Shown piece by piece: positions 16,269-27,051 of a stretch of 64,000 nucleotides of DNA. The position numbers and the translations under genes are program-made. Position 1 is the stretch's first letter. Each line of letters begins with the position of its first letter. Location: positions 186,001-250,000 of the forward strand of contig NZ_FUYB01000002.1 of assembly GCF_900167255.1 (NCBI RefSeq), given 5' to 3'. This DNA comes from Thiothrix eikelboomii (GTDB lineage Bacteria > Pseudomonadota > Gammaproteobacteria > Thiotrichales > Thiotrichaceae). The notes under the pieces were generated by a model. The model was given only the letters and a program-made list of their open reading frames with translations. It made no database searches and was not told where the DNA came from.

Positions 16269-16991
16269 TTAAGCTAGTGTAGGTTTATCCAGCAGCACCC
16301 ATTGATTGTTCACAAAGCCTTCAATCGGTTGAAAGCGCACCTTGTAATTCATTTTGGGTGATTCTTGAATCCAATACCCCGGATAGACATACGGCAGGTT
16401 TAACTCTTTTGCCCAATGAATTTGCCACATGAGCGCGAAAGTACCCAAACCACGCTCACTGCCCTGCTTCGGATCAAAAAAGGTATACACCGAAGATAAT
16501 CCCTGCTTAAGCCAATCAGTCGCTGCCACCGCTAATAAACGCTCACCCTGCCAAAACTCAAGCAATACCGTATGACACCAGTGCGTGAGAATGAAATTCG
16601 CAAAGGTATGCGGGGTATCCTCATCCATGCCACCACCAGCATGCCTTGAGCGCACATAGTTTAGATACAGCTCCGTATACTCTTCGCGATAGCCGCCCTC
16701 ATTCACCCGCACAGTTAAATCTTGATTTAAATTCCAAGTACGCTTTTGGCTACGCGAGGGTTGGAAACGATCCACAAGAATGCGTGTCGACACACAGGCT
16801 TGGCAACGATAGCAACAAGGTCGGTAGACATCGCTGCCACTGCGCCGAAAACCTTTATTGAGCAAATGACTATACGTGCGGTTATCCATCGCAAAAGCAG
16901 GATCTACCAGCAGATTCGTCGCCTTACGCTCTTCAAGATAAGGACACTCATGAGCTGCCGTGATATAGAGTTCCAAGGCATTGGATAACAT
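16269..16991 (-). CDS. bpt: Aspartate/glutamate leucyltransferase (Bpt, ATE1 family)
   Basis: A 240-residue aminoacyl-tRNA-protein transferase of the bacterial N-degron pathway, adding Leu to N-terminal Asp or Glu so that ClpS/ClpAP can degrade the protein. Family marks are the N-terminal E-C-P-Y-L motif, the Y-R-P-C-C-Y-R-C-Q-A-C cysteine cluster and the C-terminal Y-V-Y-P-G-Y-W-I segment. The ATG at 16991 is chosen over an in-frame TTG at 17000. It is transcribed in the same direction as the MoeB-like gene 41 bp downstream and the haem lipoprotein gene upstream, though a shared operon is not proven. Confidence 0.92.
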   Translation of the reverse strand: MLSNALELYITAAHECPYLEERKATNLLVDPAFAMDNRTYSHLLNKGFRRSGSDVYRPCCYRCQACVSTRILVDRFQPSRSQKRTWNLNQDLTVRVNEGGYREEYTELYLNYVRSRHAGGGMDEDTPHTFANFILTHWCHTVLLEFWQGERLLAVAATDWLKQGLSSVYTFFDPKQGSERGLGTFALMWQIHWAKELNLPYVYPGYWIQESPKMNYKVRFQPIEGFVNNQWVLLDKPTLA

Positions 16992-17025
16992 GCTTTTCAA
17001 ACTTAGTAAGCCTACTCTTTGGGGT

Positions 17026-17646
17026 TTAAGGTAAATTTTTTACCACTACAAAAGCCCCACGCAAATCCCCTTCTTTAAAACCGATGGCCTTATCTTGAGG
17101 ATAAAGTTCAGTTAAACGGGTCATGATTGCGGGGCTAATATCACTACCATGACAAGTCAGACACATAGCTTCGGTCGGTATCGCTTTCATAAACCGAAAC
17201 TCCTGTTTACCATTGTTCTCAACTAGTTCTGAATATACCAAGGATTCAAGCGCTTCGCCTTTTACTTTTCGTGCTTCAAAATCATTTAATACTTGGGCTT
17301 GCCATTCACTAGGCACTCCCATGACTGGATTGCGATTGCGTAAACTAACCCGAGAAATCTGTAGCTGTTGGCTTTCAGACACGGTTTTAGCTATTTCAGG
17401 CGCCTTGGTTTGACAGACCGCTAAAGCATTCAGCGGTCCCCCCGTCTGCATTGCGGTTTGCAATTCAGTTTTCAAGCTCCCTCCATACATTTTAATCGCT
17501 GTTTTGGCCTCTTCAGCTAAGGCAGCCTTATCAGGTGGAGCGACAACGGCTGGCTTCAATTCATTAGCAGCACTTACTTTTGGCTCTTCCTTTCCCCCGC
17601 AAGCGACCAATAAGCTAGCCAGACCTAGAATAACTAACCTTTGCAT
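17026..17646 (-). CDS. DUF3365/Tll0287-like c-type haem lipoprotein
   Basis: A 206-residue lipoprotein. The signal peptide MQRLVILGLASLLVACGG ends in a lipobox (L-V-A-C), so the ATG at 17646 (GAGGG upstream) is the right start although the frame is open further. A single haem-binding C-L-T-C-H motif lies near the C-terminus, and the overall pattern (E-L-Q-T-A-M...A-V-C-Q, then Y-S-E-L-V-E) matches the DUF3365 family, which adopts a PAS-like haem sensor or electron-carrier fold. It is probably periplasmic and membrane-anchored. No kinase or cyclase partner is adjacent. Confidence 0.82.
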   Translation of the reverse strand: MQRLVILGLASLLVACGGKEEPKVSAANELKPAVVAPPDKAALAEEAKTAIKMYGGSLKTELQTAMQTGGPLNALAVCQTKAPEIAKTVSESQQLQISRVSLRNRNPVMGVPSEWQAQVLNDFEARKVKGEALESLVYSELVENNGKQEFRFMKAIPTEAMCLTCHGSDISPAIMTRLTELYPQDKAIGFKEGDLRGAFVVVKNLP

Positions 17647-17843
17647 TGCATATCCCTCTTCAATTAATGTCGATCTATATATCATTGCTAGCTTGTCTGG
17701 GCAAAATAATCCACCTAAATGGATAGTTGTAAAAAATACTAGACATGCATCTTAGGGCATGCGAGATTCAAGAGCGCCCTTCTGTCTTTTATCCAAAAGA
17801 AAATGAATCCCTTATTCTAACACTACATCGCTAGGAGCGGCTT

Positions 17844-19277
17844 ATGGTACGTCTTTTGCTGAGCGGGTTACTCGTCTTTTTTTTAGGCATCCCCGAGCTT
17901 ACTTGGGCAGCCAGCACTGGCTCTGAGAGTCGTCTGGATTTAACCCAACATACGGTCGGTTATTTTGCCTTATTAATTTTCATCTGTGCTTATGTTTTAG
18001 TGGTCTTAGAGGAATACACCCATTTGCGCAAATCCAAACCCGTTATTTTAGCGGCGGGTCTCATTTGGATCGGTATTGCCTTGGCTTATGGCGGGGGCAG
18101 TGACCTACCCGCACAAGCGGCTCGACACAACTTACTCGATTACGCCGAGTTATTTTTATTCTTACTGGTTGCGATGACTTATGTGAATGCTCTGGAAGAA
18201 CGGCGTATTTTTGATGCCTTACGCTCGTGGCTACTCCATAAGGGTTTTAATTTAAGACAAATCTTTTGGCTCACTGGAGTCATGGCCTTTTTTATCTCAC
18301 CCATTGCTGACAATATGACGACCGCTCTGCTTATGTGTGCCGTCATCCTCGCGGTTGGGCGGGATAACCATGCATTTATTGCTGTTTCCTGTATTAATAT
18401 CGTGATCGCGGCTAATGCGGGGGGCGCTTTTAGTCCCTTTGGGGATATAACGACACTCATGGTTTGGCAAAAAGGTGTGGTTGAATTTTGGGAATTCTTT
18501 GCGCTGTTTATCCCCTCCGTTTTGAACTGGTTTATTCCAGCCTTGATTATGAGCTTTACTGTGCCACAAAGCGCACCTCAAACTATCGACTCCCGCCCTG
18601 TACCTGTGAAACGTGGGGCTTTTGCTATTTTAGCCTTATTTATTTTCACGATTGCTTTGGCAGTGACCTTCCATAACTCGCTGCATTTACCGCCCGTGCT
18701 TGGTATGTTTACTGGCTTAGCCTTATTACAACTGTATGGCTATTACTTGAAAAAGACCTATCATCAAGCTCGCAACCGTGGCTATGTTGACCCGTTTGAA
18801 TCGGTCATGAGTCAGGCTCATACCCACACCAAAGCTGGTTTTGACATTTTCGACAAAATCGCCCGCTCTGAGTGGGACACCTTATTATTCTTCTATGGCG
18901 TGGTTATGTGCGTGGGTGGCTTAGGCTTTATTGGTTATTTAGAGCTGGCTTCTAATCTACTCTACGGCCAGTTGGGGGCGACCTATGCGAATATTGCAAT
19001 TGGCCTGCTTTCTTCGGTCGTTGACAATATTCCGGTGATGTTTGCGGTATTGACCATGAATCCTGATATGCCAGTAGGTCAATGGCTATTAGTGACTTTA
19101 ACAGCAGGCGTAGGAGGTAGTCTTTTATCTATCGGCTCAGCCGCTGGGGTGGCTTTAATGGGGCAAGCACGCGGACATTACACCTTCATGAGTCATTTGA
19201 AATGGACACCCGTGATTGCACTAGGCTATTTCGGTAGTATCGGTGCACACATGCTGATCAATCGGAGTCTGTTTTAG
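17844..19277 (+). CDS. nhaD: NhaD-type Na+/H+ antiporter
   Basis: A 477-residue polytopic inner-membrane protein of the NhaD/ion-transporter superfamily, exchanging Na+ (or Li+) for protons. An N-terminal hydrophobic segment, possibly a signal peptide (about 1-22), is followed by roughly 11-12 membrane segments. Conserved stretches include F-I-S-P-I-A-D-N-M-T-T-A, A-N-A-G-G-A-F-S-P-F-G-D and V-D-N-I-P-V-M-F, all typical NhaD ion-path motifs. NhaD is common in marine, halophilic and alkaliphilic bacteria. The start has AGGAG upstream. It is a single gene ending in a convergent hairpin. Confidence 0.93.
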   Translation: MVRLLLSGLLVFFLGIPELTWAASTGSESRLDLTQHTVGYFALLIFICAYVLVVLEEYTHLRKSKPVILAAGLIWIGIALAYGGGSDLPAQAARHNLLDYAELFLFLLVAMTYVNALEERRIFDALRSWLLHKGFNLRQIFWLTGVMAFFISPIADNMTTALLMCAVILAVGRDNHAFIAVSCINIVIAANAGGAFSPFGDITTLMVWQKGVVEFWEFFALFIPSVLNWFIPALIMSFTVPQSAPQTIDSRPVPVKRGAFAILALFIFTIALAVTFHNSLHLPPVLGMFTGLALLQLYGYYLKKTYHQARNRGYVDPFESVMSQAHTHTKAGFDIFDKIARSEWDTLLFFYGVVMCVGGLGFIGYLELASNLLYGQLGATYANIAIGLLSSVVDNIPVMFAVLTMNPDMPVGQWLLVTLTAGVGGSLLSIGSAAGVALMGQARGHYTFMSHLKWTPVIALGYFGSIGAHMLINRSLF

Positions 19278-19284
19278 CGGATTC

Positions 19285-19326
19285 GGTAACAGCAACTCAA
19301 GAGTCCTGCTTGAGTTGCTGGTTGCC
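19285..19326. terminator. Convergent terminator between nhaD and the zinc-finger gene
   Basis: A 12-bp perfect stem, CAGCAACTCAAG (19290-19301) with CTTGAGTTGCTG (19309-19320), is extended by GGTAA/TTGCC with one bulge. It is placed between converging genes and could act in both directions. T-runs are weak. Confidence 0.6.
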
Positions 19327-19328
19327 AA

Positions 19329-19535
19329 TCAACTTAAGAGACGATACAAAGTCCCACAATAAGGACAACGATAAGTTTTATCCGGTGAGCTATCAATCGG
19401 TAAAAAGACTCGTGGATGGGCACACCATAAGGCCTGATCATTGACTGGGCAGTGCAAAGGTAAGTCGCTAGACGTGATGACCACTTCTCGCGTCTCATTG
19501 AGACTTTTATAGTCCTTCAGTTCAGGCGCTTTCAT
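19329..19535 (-). CDS. CHCC zinc-finger domain protein (zf-CHCC, NDUFS6-like)
   Basis: A 68-residue protein with the pattern L-P-L-H-C-P...C-A-H-P-R-V-F-L-P, then Y-R-C-P-Y-C-G-T, i.e. the Cys/His ligands of the zf-CHCC family, related to the zinc-binding accessory subunit of Complex I. Bacterial members are often encoded beside ilvE, as here: its ATG overlaps the ilvE stop by 4 bp, so translation is likely coupled. The function in bacteria is unproven. Confidence 0.87.
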   Translation of the reverse strand: MKAPELKDYKSLNETREVVITSSDLPLHCPVNDQALWCAHPRVFLPIDSSPDKTYRCPYCGTLYRLLS

Positions 19536-20458
19536 TCCGCCACCGGAGTCAGCCAGTCTAAATACGCAGGATTACGACCGTGCACAATATCAAAGAACAA
19601 GCTTTGTAACTGGGTAGTAATCGGACCACGCATACCCTCCCCAATCGGGCGGCGATCTAATTCACGAATCGGTGTCACCTCAGCCGCTGTACCGGTGAAG
19701 AAAGCCTCATCGGCAATATACACCTCGTCACGAGTAATCCGCTTCTCACGAACTTCAATCCCTAAATCCTTCGCCATCGCTAAGAGTGTGCGACGAGTAA
19801 TCCCATCTAAAGCTGCCGTCAGATCCGGTGTATAAATCACGCCATCTTTGATCACAAAGAAATTTTCACCACTGCCCTCAGCTACAAATCCCTCAACATC
19901 TAAGAGTAAAGCCTCATCATAACCATCGTCTAAAGCTTCCCGCAGGGCGAGCATCGAATTAATGTAGTTACCATTAGCTTTGGCTTTGCACATCGCAATA
20001 TTGACATGGTGGCGAGTATAGGATGAGGTTTTAATCCGAATGCCCTTTTCCATCGCTTCATTGCCCAAATAAGCACCCCAAGTCCAAGCCGCGATCATCA
20101 CATGCGTCTTTAAATTATCTGCACGTAAGCCCATCCCTTCTGAACCATAAAAGCACATCGGGCGTAAATAAGCGGTTTCTAACTTATTTTCACGCACCAC
20201 TTGCCGTTGGGCTTGATTCAATTGGTCTTTGCTATAAGGAATCGCCATCCGCATGATTTTTGCGGAATTAAATAAACGATCGGTATGCTCTTTTAAGCGA
20301 AAAATGGAAGTGCCTTGCTCGGCTTTATAGGCACGCACTCCTTCAAAAACACCCATGCCATAATGCAACGTATGGGTCAGGACGTGGGTTTTAGCTTCGC
20401 GCCACGGTACCATTTCACCGTCAAGCCAAATTACGCCATCACGATCTGCCATTGACAT
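19532..20458 (-). CDS. ilvE: Branched-chain amino acid aminotransferase
   Basis: A 308-residue fold-type IV PLP enzyme that transfers the amino group between glutamate and the keto acids of Leu, Ile and Val. The PLP Schiff-base lysine is predicted at K160 in C-K-A-K-A-N-G-N-Y, and the phosphate-binding T-G-T-A-A-E-V segment lies near the C-terminus. Length equals E. coli IlvE (309). AGGAG lies 9 nt before the ATG. It is followed with overlap by the zinc-finger gene. Confidence 0.96.
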   Translation of the reverse strand: MSMADRDGVIWLDGEMVPWREAKTHVLTHTLHYGMGVFEGVRAYKAEQGTSIFRLKEHTDRLFNSAKIMRMAIPYSKDQLNQAQRQVVRENKLETAYLRPMCFYGSEGMGLRADNLKTHVMIAAWTWGAYLGNEAMEKGIRIKTSSYTRHHVNIAMCKAKANGNYINSMLALREALDDGYDEALLLDVEGFVAEGSGENFFVIKDGVIYTPDLTAALDGITRRTLLAMAKDLGIEVREKRITRDEVYIADEAFFTGTAAEVTPIRELDRRPIGEGMRGPITTQLQSLFFDIVHGRNPAYLDWLTPVAE

Positions 20459-20539
20459 TGCAAGCTACTCCTGTCGTTAAATAATAAAATGAGCAGAAGA
20501 GAATAACATGTCAGCTAAAAATCATGCCAGAGCTGTGCA

Positions 20540-20572
20540 AAAAAAGAGGCCTTATCTGTCCTAGATAAGGCC
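20540..20572 (-). terminator. Rho-independent terminator after the lytic transglycosylase
   Basis: A perfect 10-bp stem, GGCCTTATCT (20548-20557) with AGATAAGGCC (20563-20572), is followed in the minus direction by a run of seven T interrupted only near the stem by TC. It sits just beyond the stop at 20593. Confidence 0.85.
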
Positions 20573-20592
20573 AGAAGCCAACCAATGGCGGC

Positions 20593-21477
20593 CTAGTACT
20601 GATTAGGGTTACGCCCTGTAAATACCGAAAAATCCTCACCTTGGTTACGTGAAAAACTCGTCAATTGATAACCACTGCGTGAATAACTATTACGCGGGCG
20701 CTGTGGCTGTGGCGTGCTACGCTTTAGAGACGGTTGCTCAGCATAATAATTAGTTTGAATAAACTGCCCTTGCTGTTGATGATGCTCTAGGCGCTTATAC
20801 TCGGAGAGTACTTTCACCACATAATCACGAGTTTCTCGATAAGGTGGCACCCCCCGATGCTTATCGACTGCACCAGGACCTGCATTATAAGCGGCTAAAG
20901 CCAGTTGTTTATTCCCATTAAACCGCTTCAGCATTTGTGCTAAATACTTAGCGCCTCCTTTAATGTTTTGGCGCGGATCATGAATATTCGCAACCCCCAT
21001 TAAATCGGCGGTCCCCGGCATCAACTGCATTAAACCGGTTGCCCCCACATGCGAACGTGCACCCTCATTAAAGCAGGATTCTTGACGTATCACCGCACGA
21101 ATCAGATTTTCTTCTACCCCATAATATTCTGCATATTTACGAATAGTATTAATATGAGGGGCAGTACGCTGTTCGACTTGAGCATGGCTGAGACGTGTGC
21201 AACTCCCTGCTCGTCCACTCACGCGCAAAGGCTCAATACCCGCTAATGAATTCGATGAATTAGCAGCAGTGGCATACTTTTTAGGTTTAGATTTTGGCGT
21301 CCGAGCAATGAGTTTGGCATTTTTGCCAGTGACTGATCCATTGGTTAACCAACGGGTGCCATCTTTGTCAGTATACATATAAATATCGGCAGAAACTGCC
21401 TGACTGAAGCCTGTGGCTATGACCAGCGGTAGAACACACTTCCACACGACGTCGCACTTAAATTGGATTGCACTCAT
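20593..21477 (-). CDS. Lytic transglycosylase with N-terminal DUF4124
   Basis: A 294-residue exported murein lytic transglycosylase, cleaving the MurNAc-GlcNAc bond of peptidoglycan. A signal peptide ([16 protein letters not shown]) is followed by a DUF4124-type segment ([15 protein letters not shown]). The goose-lysozyme-like SLT domain has the catalytic Glu in I-R-Q-E-S-C-F, then [10 protein letters not shown] and A-Y-N-A-G-P-G-A-V. The C-terminus is Gln/Ser-rich and low in complexity. ATG 21477 is chosen over a TTG at 21501. Confidence 0.92.
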   Translation of the reverse strand: MSAIQFKCDVVWKCVLPLVIATGFSQAVSADIYMYTDKDGTRWLTNGSVTGKNAKLIARTPKSKPKKYATAANSSNSLAGIEPLRVSGRAGSCTRLSHAQVEQRTAPHINTIRKYAEYYGVEENLIRAVIRQESCFNEGARSHVGATGLMQLMPGTADLMGVANIHDPRQNIKGGAKYLAQMLKRFNGNKQLALAAYNAGPGAVDKHRGVPPYRETRDYVVKVLSEYKRLEHHQQQGQFIQTNYYAEQPSLKRSTPQPQRPRNSYSRSGYQLTSFSRNQGEDFSVFTGRNPNQY

Positions 21478-21586
21478 TTTATTATACTTCTGGTTGTCCA
21501 AACTTAGTTATTGTGATTAACAAGTAACAAGGGCGCAGGGGTTTGAGCCATGTAGTATCATTGTTTGTAGTGGCTATTCTTATAAG

Positions 21587-21818
21587 TTTTTTCTATTTTG
21601 TCACTGCCTAACAGACAGATGGCAGATAAATTTGAAATTGGTAAGCACTTTGCTACCGCCTATCTTAGTTTAAGCAGCCTTAGGCCTGAGCAACTCGCTA
21701 GAATTTGGTGTGGATTCGGCAAGCTAGCCTTAAAAGGCCGATGGAATAAGTTCGTGGTCTTCACAAGGAAAGTGAAACTACAACAGGAAAGCCTGTATAG
21801 TTTTATACGGGCTTTTTT
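21587..21818 (+). ncRNA. Candidate small RNA ending in an orphan terminator
   Basis: The 388-bp stretch 21478-21865 has no convincing gene, yet it ends in a strong plus-strand terminator that no annotated gene uses. Within it are further potential hairpins: GGTAAGCA/TGCTACC with a bulged A, GCCTT-AA-AAGGC, and TTCAC-AAGGAAA-GTGAA with AGGA in the loop. A TATAAG (21581-21586) could be a -10 box, but the -35 is poor. The boundaries given are estimates. I do not recognise it as 6S, SRP, tmRNA or RNase P RNA. A 99-codon frame at 21598-21897 runs through the terminator and is judged unlikely to be a gene. Confidence 0.35.
21791..21818 (+). terminator. Strong Rho-independent terminator without an assigned gene
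   Basis: A 9-bp stem, GCCTGTATA (21791-21799) with TATACGGGC (21804-21812), one G-T pair and a 4-nt loop, is followed by six T. Orientation is plus, whereas the flanking genes (transglycosylase and apaG) are both minus. Confidence 0.8.
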
Positions 21819-21865
21819 ATTTTGTGCTTTTTTGCTTGGTCTATTCTCTATTCTATCTAGCCTAG

Positions 21866-22249
21866 CTAGTGTAGTAAGCGAGGATTCGACAAACTAAATG
21901 CCTTAATCGGCGCATCAAACTCATGCCCATCATCCGCACGTAAATGATAGCTACCTTGCATCGAACCAACAGGCGTATCTAGCACAGCACCACTGGTATA
22001 ACGAAAGCCTTCTCCGGGGGAAAGATAAGGTTGTTCACCCATGACTCCATCTCCCTTCACTTCTTGAGTCATGGCATTGGCATCGGTAATAATCCAATGG
22101 CGCGTTAATAAGCGGGCGGCTACTGTGCCTTGATTAACAATCGTAATCGTATAAGCAAATACATAACGATCATGCTCTGGATCCGATTCCGCTTCGAGGT
22201 ATTTAGCCTCAACTGAAACTTGAATATCGTAAGCCTCTTGACCGCTCAT
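21866..22249 (-). CDS. apaG: ApaG (Co2+/Mg2+ efflux-associated protein)
   Basis: A 127-residue single-domain protein with the FN3-like ApaG fold. Key stretches are V-S-V-E-A-K-Y-L, T-I-V-N-Q-G-T-V-A-A-R-L-L-T-R-H-W-I-I-T-D, G-V-M-G-E-Q-P-Y-L-S-P-G-E-G-F-R-Y-T-S-G and M-Q-G-S-Y. ApaG is linked genetically to Co2+ resistance and Mg2+ efflux, though its molecular role is unsettled. Length matches E. coli ApaG (125). It is not beside ksgA/apaH here; it stands alone downstream of proB on the same strand. Confidence 0.95.
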   Translation of the reverse strand: MSGQEAYDIQVSVEAKYLEAESDPEHDRYVFAYTITIVNQGTVAARLLTRHWIITDANAMTQEVKGDGVMGEQPYLSPGEGFRYTSGAVLDTPVGSMQGSYHLRADDGHEFDAPIKAFSLSNPRLLH

Positions 22250-22305
22250 GCACTCACTACCGTGTTAATTTAAGGGGATTATCGCGAAAAGAGCTTATCA
22301 CGAAA

Positions 22306-24499
<2,194 letters not shown>

Positions 24500-24524
24500 C
24501 TAGGATTCGTCTCCGAAGATTGCC

Positions 24525-24797
24525 TTAGGCGTTTTCAGCAGATAAGGGCTGAATACTGACAAACTTACGGCCTTTCTCACCTTTGACTTGGAAAGTTACC
24601 ACACCATCTGTTTTCGCAAATAAAGTATGGTCTTTACCGCAGCCAACATTATCGCCGGGGTGGAAATGAGTCCCGCGCTGACGCACGAGAATATTGCCAG
24701 CCAATACGAATTGACCACCAAAACGCTTCACACCCAAACGTTTGGATTCTGAGTCGCGTCCGTTGCGGGTACTACCGCCTGCTTTTTTATGTGCCAT
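24525..24797 (-). CDS. rpmA: 50S ribosomal protein L27
   Basis: A 90-residue protein starting [20 protein letters not shown], the typical L27 N-terminus reaching into the peptidyl-transferase centre, with [14 protein letters not shown] later. Length is as expected. AGGGG lies before the start. It is co-transcribed with rplU, 13 bp upstream. Confidence 0.98.
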   Translation of the reverse strand: MAHKKAGGSTRNGRDSESKRLGVKRFGGQFVLAGNILVRQRGTHFHPGDNVGCGKDHTLFAKTDGVVTFQVKGEKGRKFVSIQPLSAENA

Positions 24798-24810
24798 TGA
24801 TAATTACCCC

Positions 24811-25122
24811 TTACGCTGAAATACCAGTGATTTCGATTTCTGTCAGATACTGGCGGTGACCAGTACATTTCTGATGGTGCTTACGGCGGCGGAACTTCAT
24901 AATCCGCACTTTCTCGCCGCGAGTCTGGGCCTTTACCGTTGCAGTCACCTTACTTCCTGCAAGGTAAGGTGTACCAATTTGCACTGATTCACCTTCCCCG
25001 ACCATCAGGACATTCTCGAAATCAATGTTTGCGCCTTCTTCCACTTCTAGCTTTTCAACTAGCAGTGTGTCGCCTTTCGCGACGCGGTATTGTTTACCGC
25101 CGGTTACGATGATCGCGTACAT
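24811..25122 (-). CDS. rplU: 50S ribosomal protein L21
   Basis: A 103-residue protein starting [18 protein letters not shown], with [10 protein letters not shown] near the end, both characteristic of L21. Length equals E. coli (103). A GGAG ribosome site and a good sigma-70 promoter lie just upstream. Confidence 0.98.
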   Translation of the reverse strand: MYAIIVTGGKQYRVAKGDTLLVEKLEVEEGANIDFENVLMVGEGESVQIGTPYLAGSKVTATVKAQTRGEKVRIMKFRRRKHHQKCTGHRQYLTEIEITGISA

Positions 25123-25165
25123 GATTTACGATTCTCCAAAAAATGTCCTGTTAAAGAGCCGCGAA

Positions 25166-25194
25166 ATTCTACTGTTTTTGACCTCTTAGGTCAA
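25166..25194 (-). promoter_or_regulatory. Sigma-70 promoter of rplU-rpmA
   Basis: On the minus strand, TTGACC (25189-25194), a 17-nt spacer and TAGAAT (25166-25171) lie about 40 bp before rplU. The -35 box is part of a perfect 7-bp inverted repeat, TTTGACC-N5-GGTCAAA (25178-25196), which could also be an operator. Confidence 0.7.
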
Positions 25195-25242
25195 ACGAAT
25201 TCCATCTCATCTAAGTAAAGCAAGATAGATAGCGACTATTGC

Positions 25243-25271
25243 TTGACACAATCGCTACCTGTTTCTAGCAT
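25243..25271 (+). promoter_or_regulatory. Sigma-70 promoter of ispB
   Basis: TTGACA (25243-25248, consensus), a 17-nt spacer and TAGCAT (25266-25271). The predicted start site near 25278 is downstream of the in-frame GTG at 25275, which supports translation from the ATG at 25299. Confidence 0.7.
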
Positions 25272-25298
25272 GCAGTGCTTTCAGCTAGCTGCTTGATA

Positions 25299-26267
25299 AT
25301 GGATTTTACCACAATACTCCAGCTGACCGCCGACGATATGCGTGCTGTCAACACGCTTATTCAACAGCGTTTACACTCTGAGGTCGCTTTGGTCAATCAA
25401 CTGAGCCACTATATTATTAATAGCGGTGGTAAACGCTTGCGCCCTTTACTAGCCCTGATTTGCGCCCGTGCTTGTGGCTATACGGGGGATCGTCATGTGG
25501 ATGTGGCTGCGATTATTGAATTTATCCATACTGCCACTTTACTACACGATGATGTCGTCGATGAATCAGCACTCAGACGAGGCAAACAAACTGCCAATAA
25601 TGTTTGGGGTAACCAAGCTGCCGTTTTAGTCGGTGATTTCTTATATTCACGTTCATTTGAAATGATGGTGGATGTGGGCAGTATGCGTGTCATGCAAATT
25701 CTTGCAAGCACGACCAATGTCATCGCTGAAGGTGAAGTCTTACAACTCCTTAATTGCCATGACCCTGATACCACTGAAGAGCGTTATATGGAGGTGATTC
25801 ACTCCAAAACAGCTCGCCTTTTTGAAGCGGCTTGTCAATTAGGCGCCGTGCTTGCAGGTCAATCCCCTGCAGCAGAACAAGCGATGGCACGCTATGGTAT
25901 GCATCTAGGTACAGCCTTCCAGCTCGTAGACGATATGCTCGATTACACCGCCAGTAGTGAAGCGATGGGGAAGAATGTCGGGGATGATTTAGCAGAAGGT
26001 AAACCCACCTTGCCCTTGATTGTAGCATTGCGCCATAGCTCAGGTACGACCGCACAGATGTTACGCGAGTCGATCGAGCATGGTGGCTTGGATAATTTAG
26101 ATAAAATCATCCAAGCGATTCAAGATACTGACGCGCTCGGTTATACGGCACAATTAGCGCAACGTGAAGCTCAATTAGCAGTTGAGTATTTAAACTATCT
26201 GCCTGCTAGTGCCCATCGGGAAGCACTTGAAGCCTTGGCTTGGTTCTCAACGAATCGTAGTCATTAA
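25299..26267 (+). CDS. ispB: Octaprenyl (polyprenyl) diphosphate synthase
   Basis: A 322-residue trans-prenyltransferase that makes the ubiquinone side chain. The first Asp-rich motif is D-D-V-V-D (84-88), the second is V-D-D-M-L-D (about 209-214), and G-G-K-R-L-R-P (about 43-49) binds IPP. Length matches E. coli IspB (323). The frame extends to a GTG at 25275, but the ATG fits family length and the promoter position. Chain length cannot be set from sequence; octaprenyl is assumed from family and lineage. Divergent ispB/rplU is a conserved arrangement. Confidence 0.94.
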   Translation: MDFTTILQLTADDMRAVNTLIQQRLHSEVALVNQLSHYIINSGGKRLRPLLALICARACGYTGDRHVDVAAIIEFIHTATLLHDDVVDESALRRGKQTANNVWGNQAAVLVGDFLYSRSFEMMVDVGSMRVMQILASTTNVIAEGEVLQLLNCHDPDTTEERYMEVIHSKTARLFEAACQLGAVLAGQSPAAEQAMARYGMHLGTAFQLVDDMLDYTASSEAMGKNVGDDLAEGKPTLPLIVALRHSSGTTAQMLRESIEHGGLDNLDKIIQAIQDTDALGYTAQLAQREAQLAVEYLNYLPASAHREALEALAWFSTNRSH

Positions 26268-26289
26268 ACCACTCATTCCCAGCCAAGTT

Positions 26290-27048
26290 TCAAGATTTAA
26301 GTGCTGCCAATACGCCATCCCAAAATTGCAAGCGGGCTTGAACTGCTTGCTGAGCCGCTTGAATGGCTTGTTGGGTTTTTACAGCGTCACCTGCACATAA
26401 ACTATCCAATAAGCGTAACGATAAAGGCGCATGAAAGTCCTCATCCAAGTGCACATGACGATTTAGATAGAAGTGAAAACTAGGTGCATCTTTTTCTGAC
26501 ACTTGCATCTTTGCTAACAAGGAACGAAACATCATCGGAATGATATGCTCGCGGCCTAGGGCTAGAGCAGCTGCCACCTGATGAGCTTGTTGGCTACTCA
26601 GAAAAGCAAAGGTCTGCTGACTAAATACCCTAGAAGGAGCAGGCACGGTAGCAAGCTCAAGAGCAGTATCCACCCCAGTTAGCTCAACAGTGGCTAAAAA
26701 GTGCCGAAAGGGCTGAGTATTAGCCCCTACCTCTGTCATCGCACGCAAATACAGCTCTACATGACTAGAGTAATTGCCATCAGGGAGTTGATCAGATTCC
26801 TCTTCAAGCACTAGTTCATTAATGAAACGCCGAATCGAACTATCACCTTGTGGCAGCCAAGGCACCGTCGTTGGTGCAACCGCTGCTTGCAAATACTTGA
26901 TTAAGGACATGAAATCCCATACAGAATAAATATGGTGCTCCATGAAGCACTGCAAATCGTCTAAGCTGGTCAGTGCTGAATAAATCGGATGATCGGCTAA
27001 CTGGGCTGCGAACTCATCGAGAGTCGCTTGGGTAATCACTTGACGCAT
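26290..27048 (-). CDS. DUF3050 family protein (haem-oxygenase-like fold)
   Basis: A 252-residue protein with H-P-I-Y...M-E-H-H-I-Y-S-V-W-D-F-M near the N-terminus and H-V-H-L-D-E-D-F-H near the C-terminus, the His-rich signature of DUF3050. Members are predicted to adopt a helical haem-oxygenase/TenA-like fold, and related folds hold di-iron oxidases; the histidines could bind metal. Function is unknown. It begins 3 bp after the DUF3501 stop, so it is the last gene of the rubrerythrin-linked run. Confidence 0.8.
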   Translation of the reverse strand: MRQVITQATLDEFAAQLADHPIYSALTSLDDLQCFMEHHIYSVWDFMSLIKYLQAAVAPTTVPWLPQGDSSIRRFINELVLEEESDQLPDGNYSSHVELYLRAMTEVGANTQPFRHFLATVELTGVDTALELATVPAPSRVFSQQTFAFLSSQQAHQVAAALALGREHIIPMMFRSLLAKMQVSEKDAPSFHFYLNRHVHLDEDFHAPLSLRLLDSLCAGDAVKTQQAIQAAQQAVQARLQFWDGVLAALKS

Positions 27049-27051
27049 AAA

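Noticed and set aside
21598-21897. A 99-codon plus-strand frame in the gap before apaG
   Set aside because: It runs straight through a strong Rho-independent terminator and into the 3' end of apaG, has no good ribosome site and no recognisable family. A non-coding transcript is the better explanation, though a short peptide cannot be excluded.
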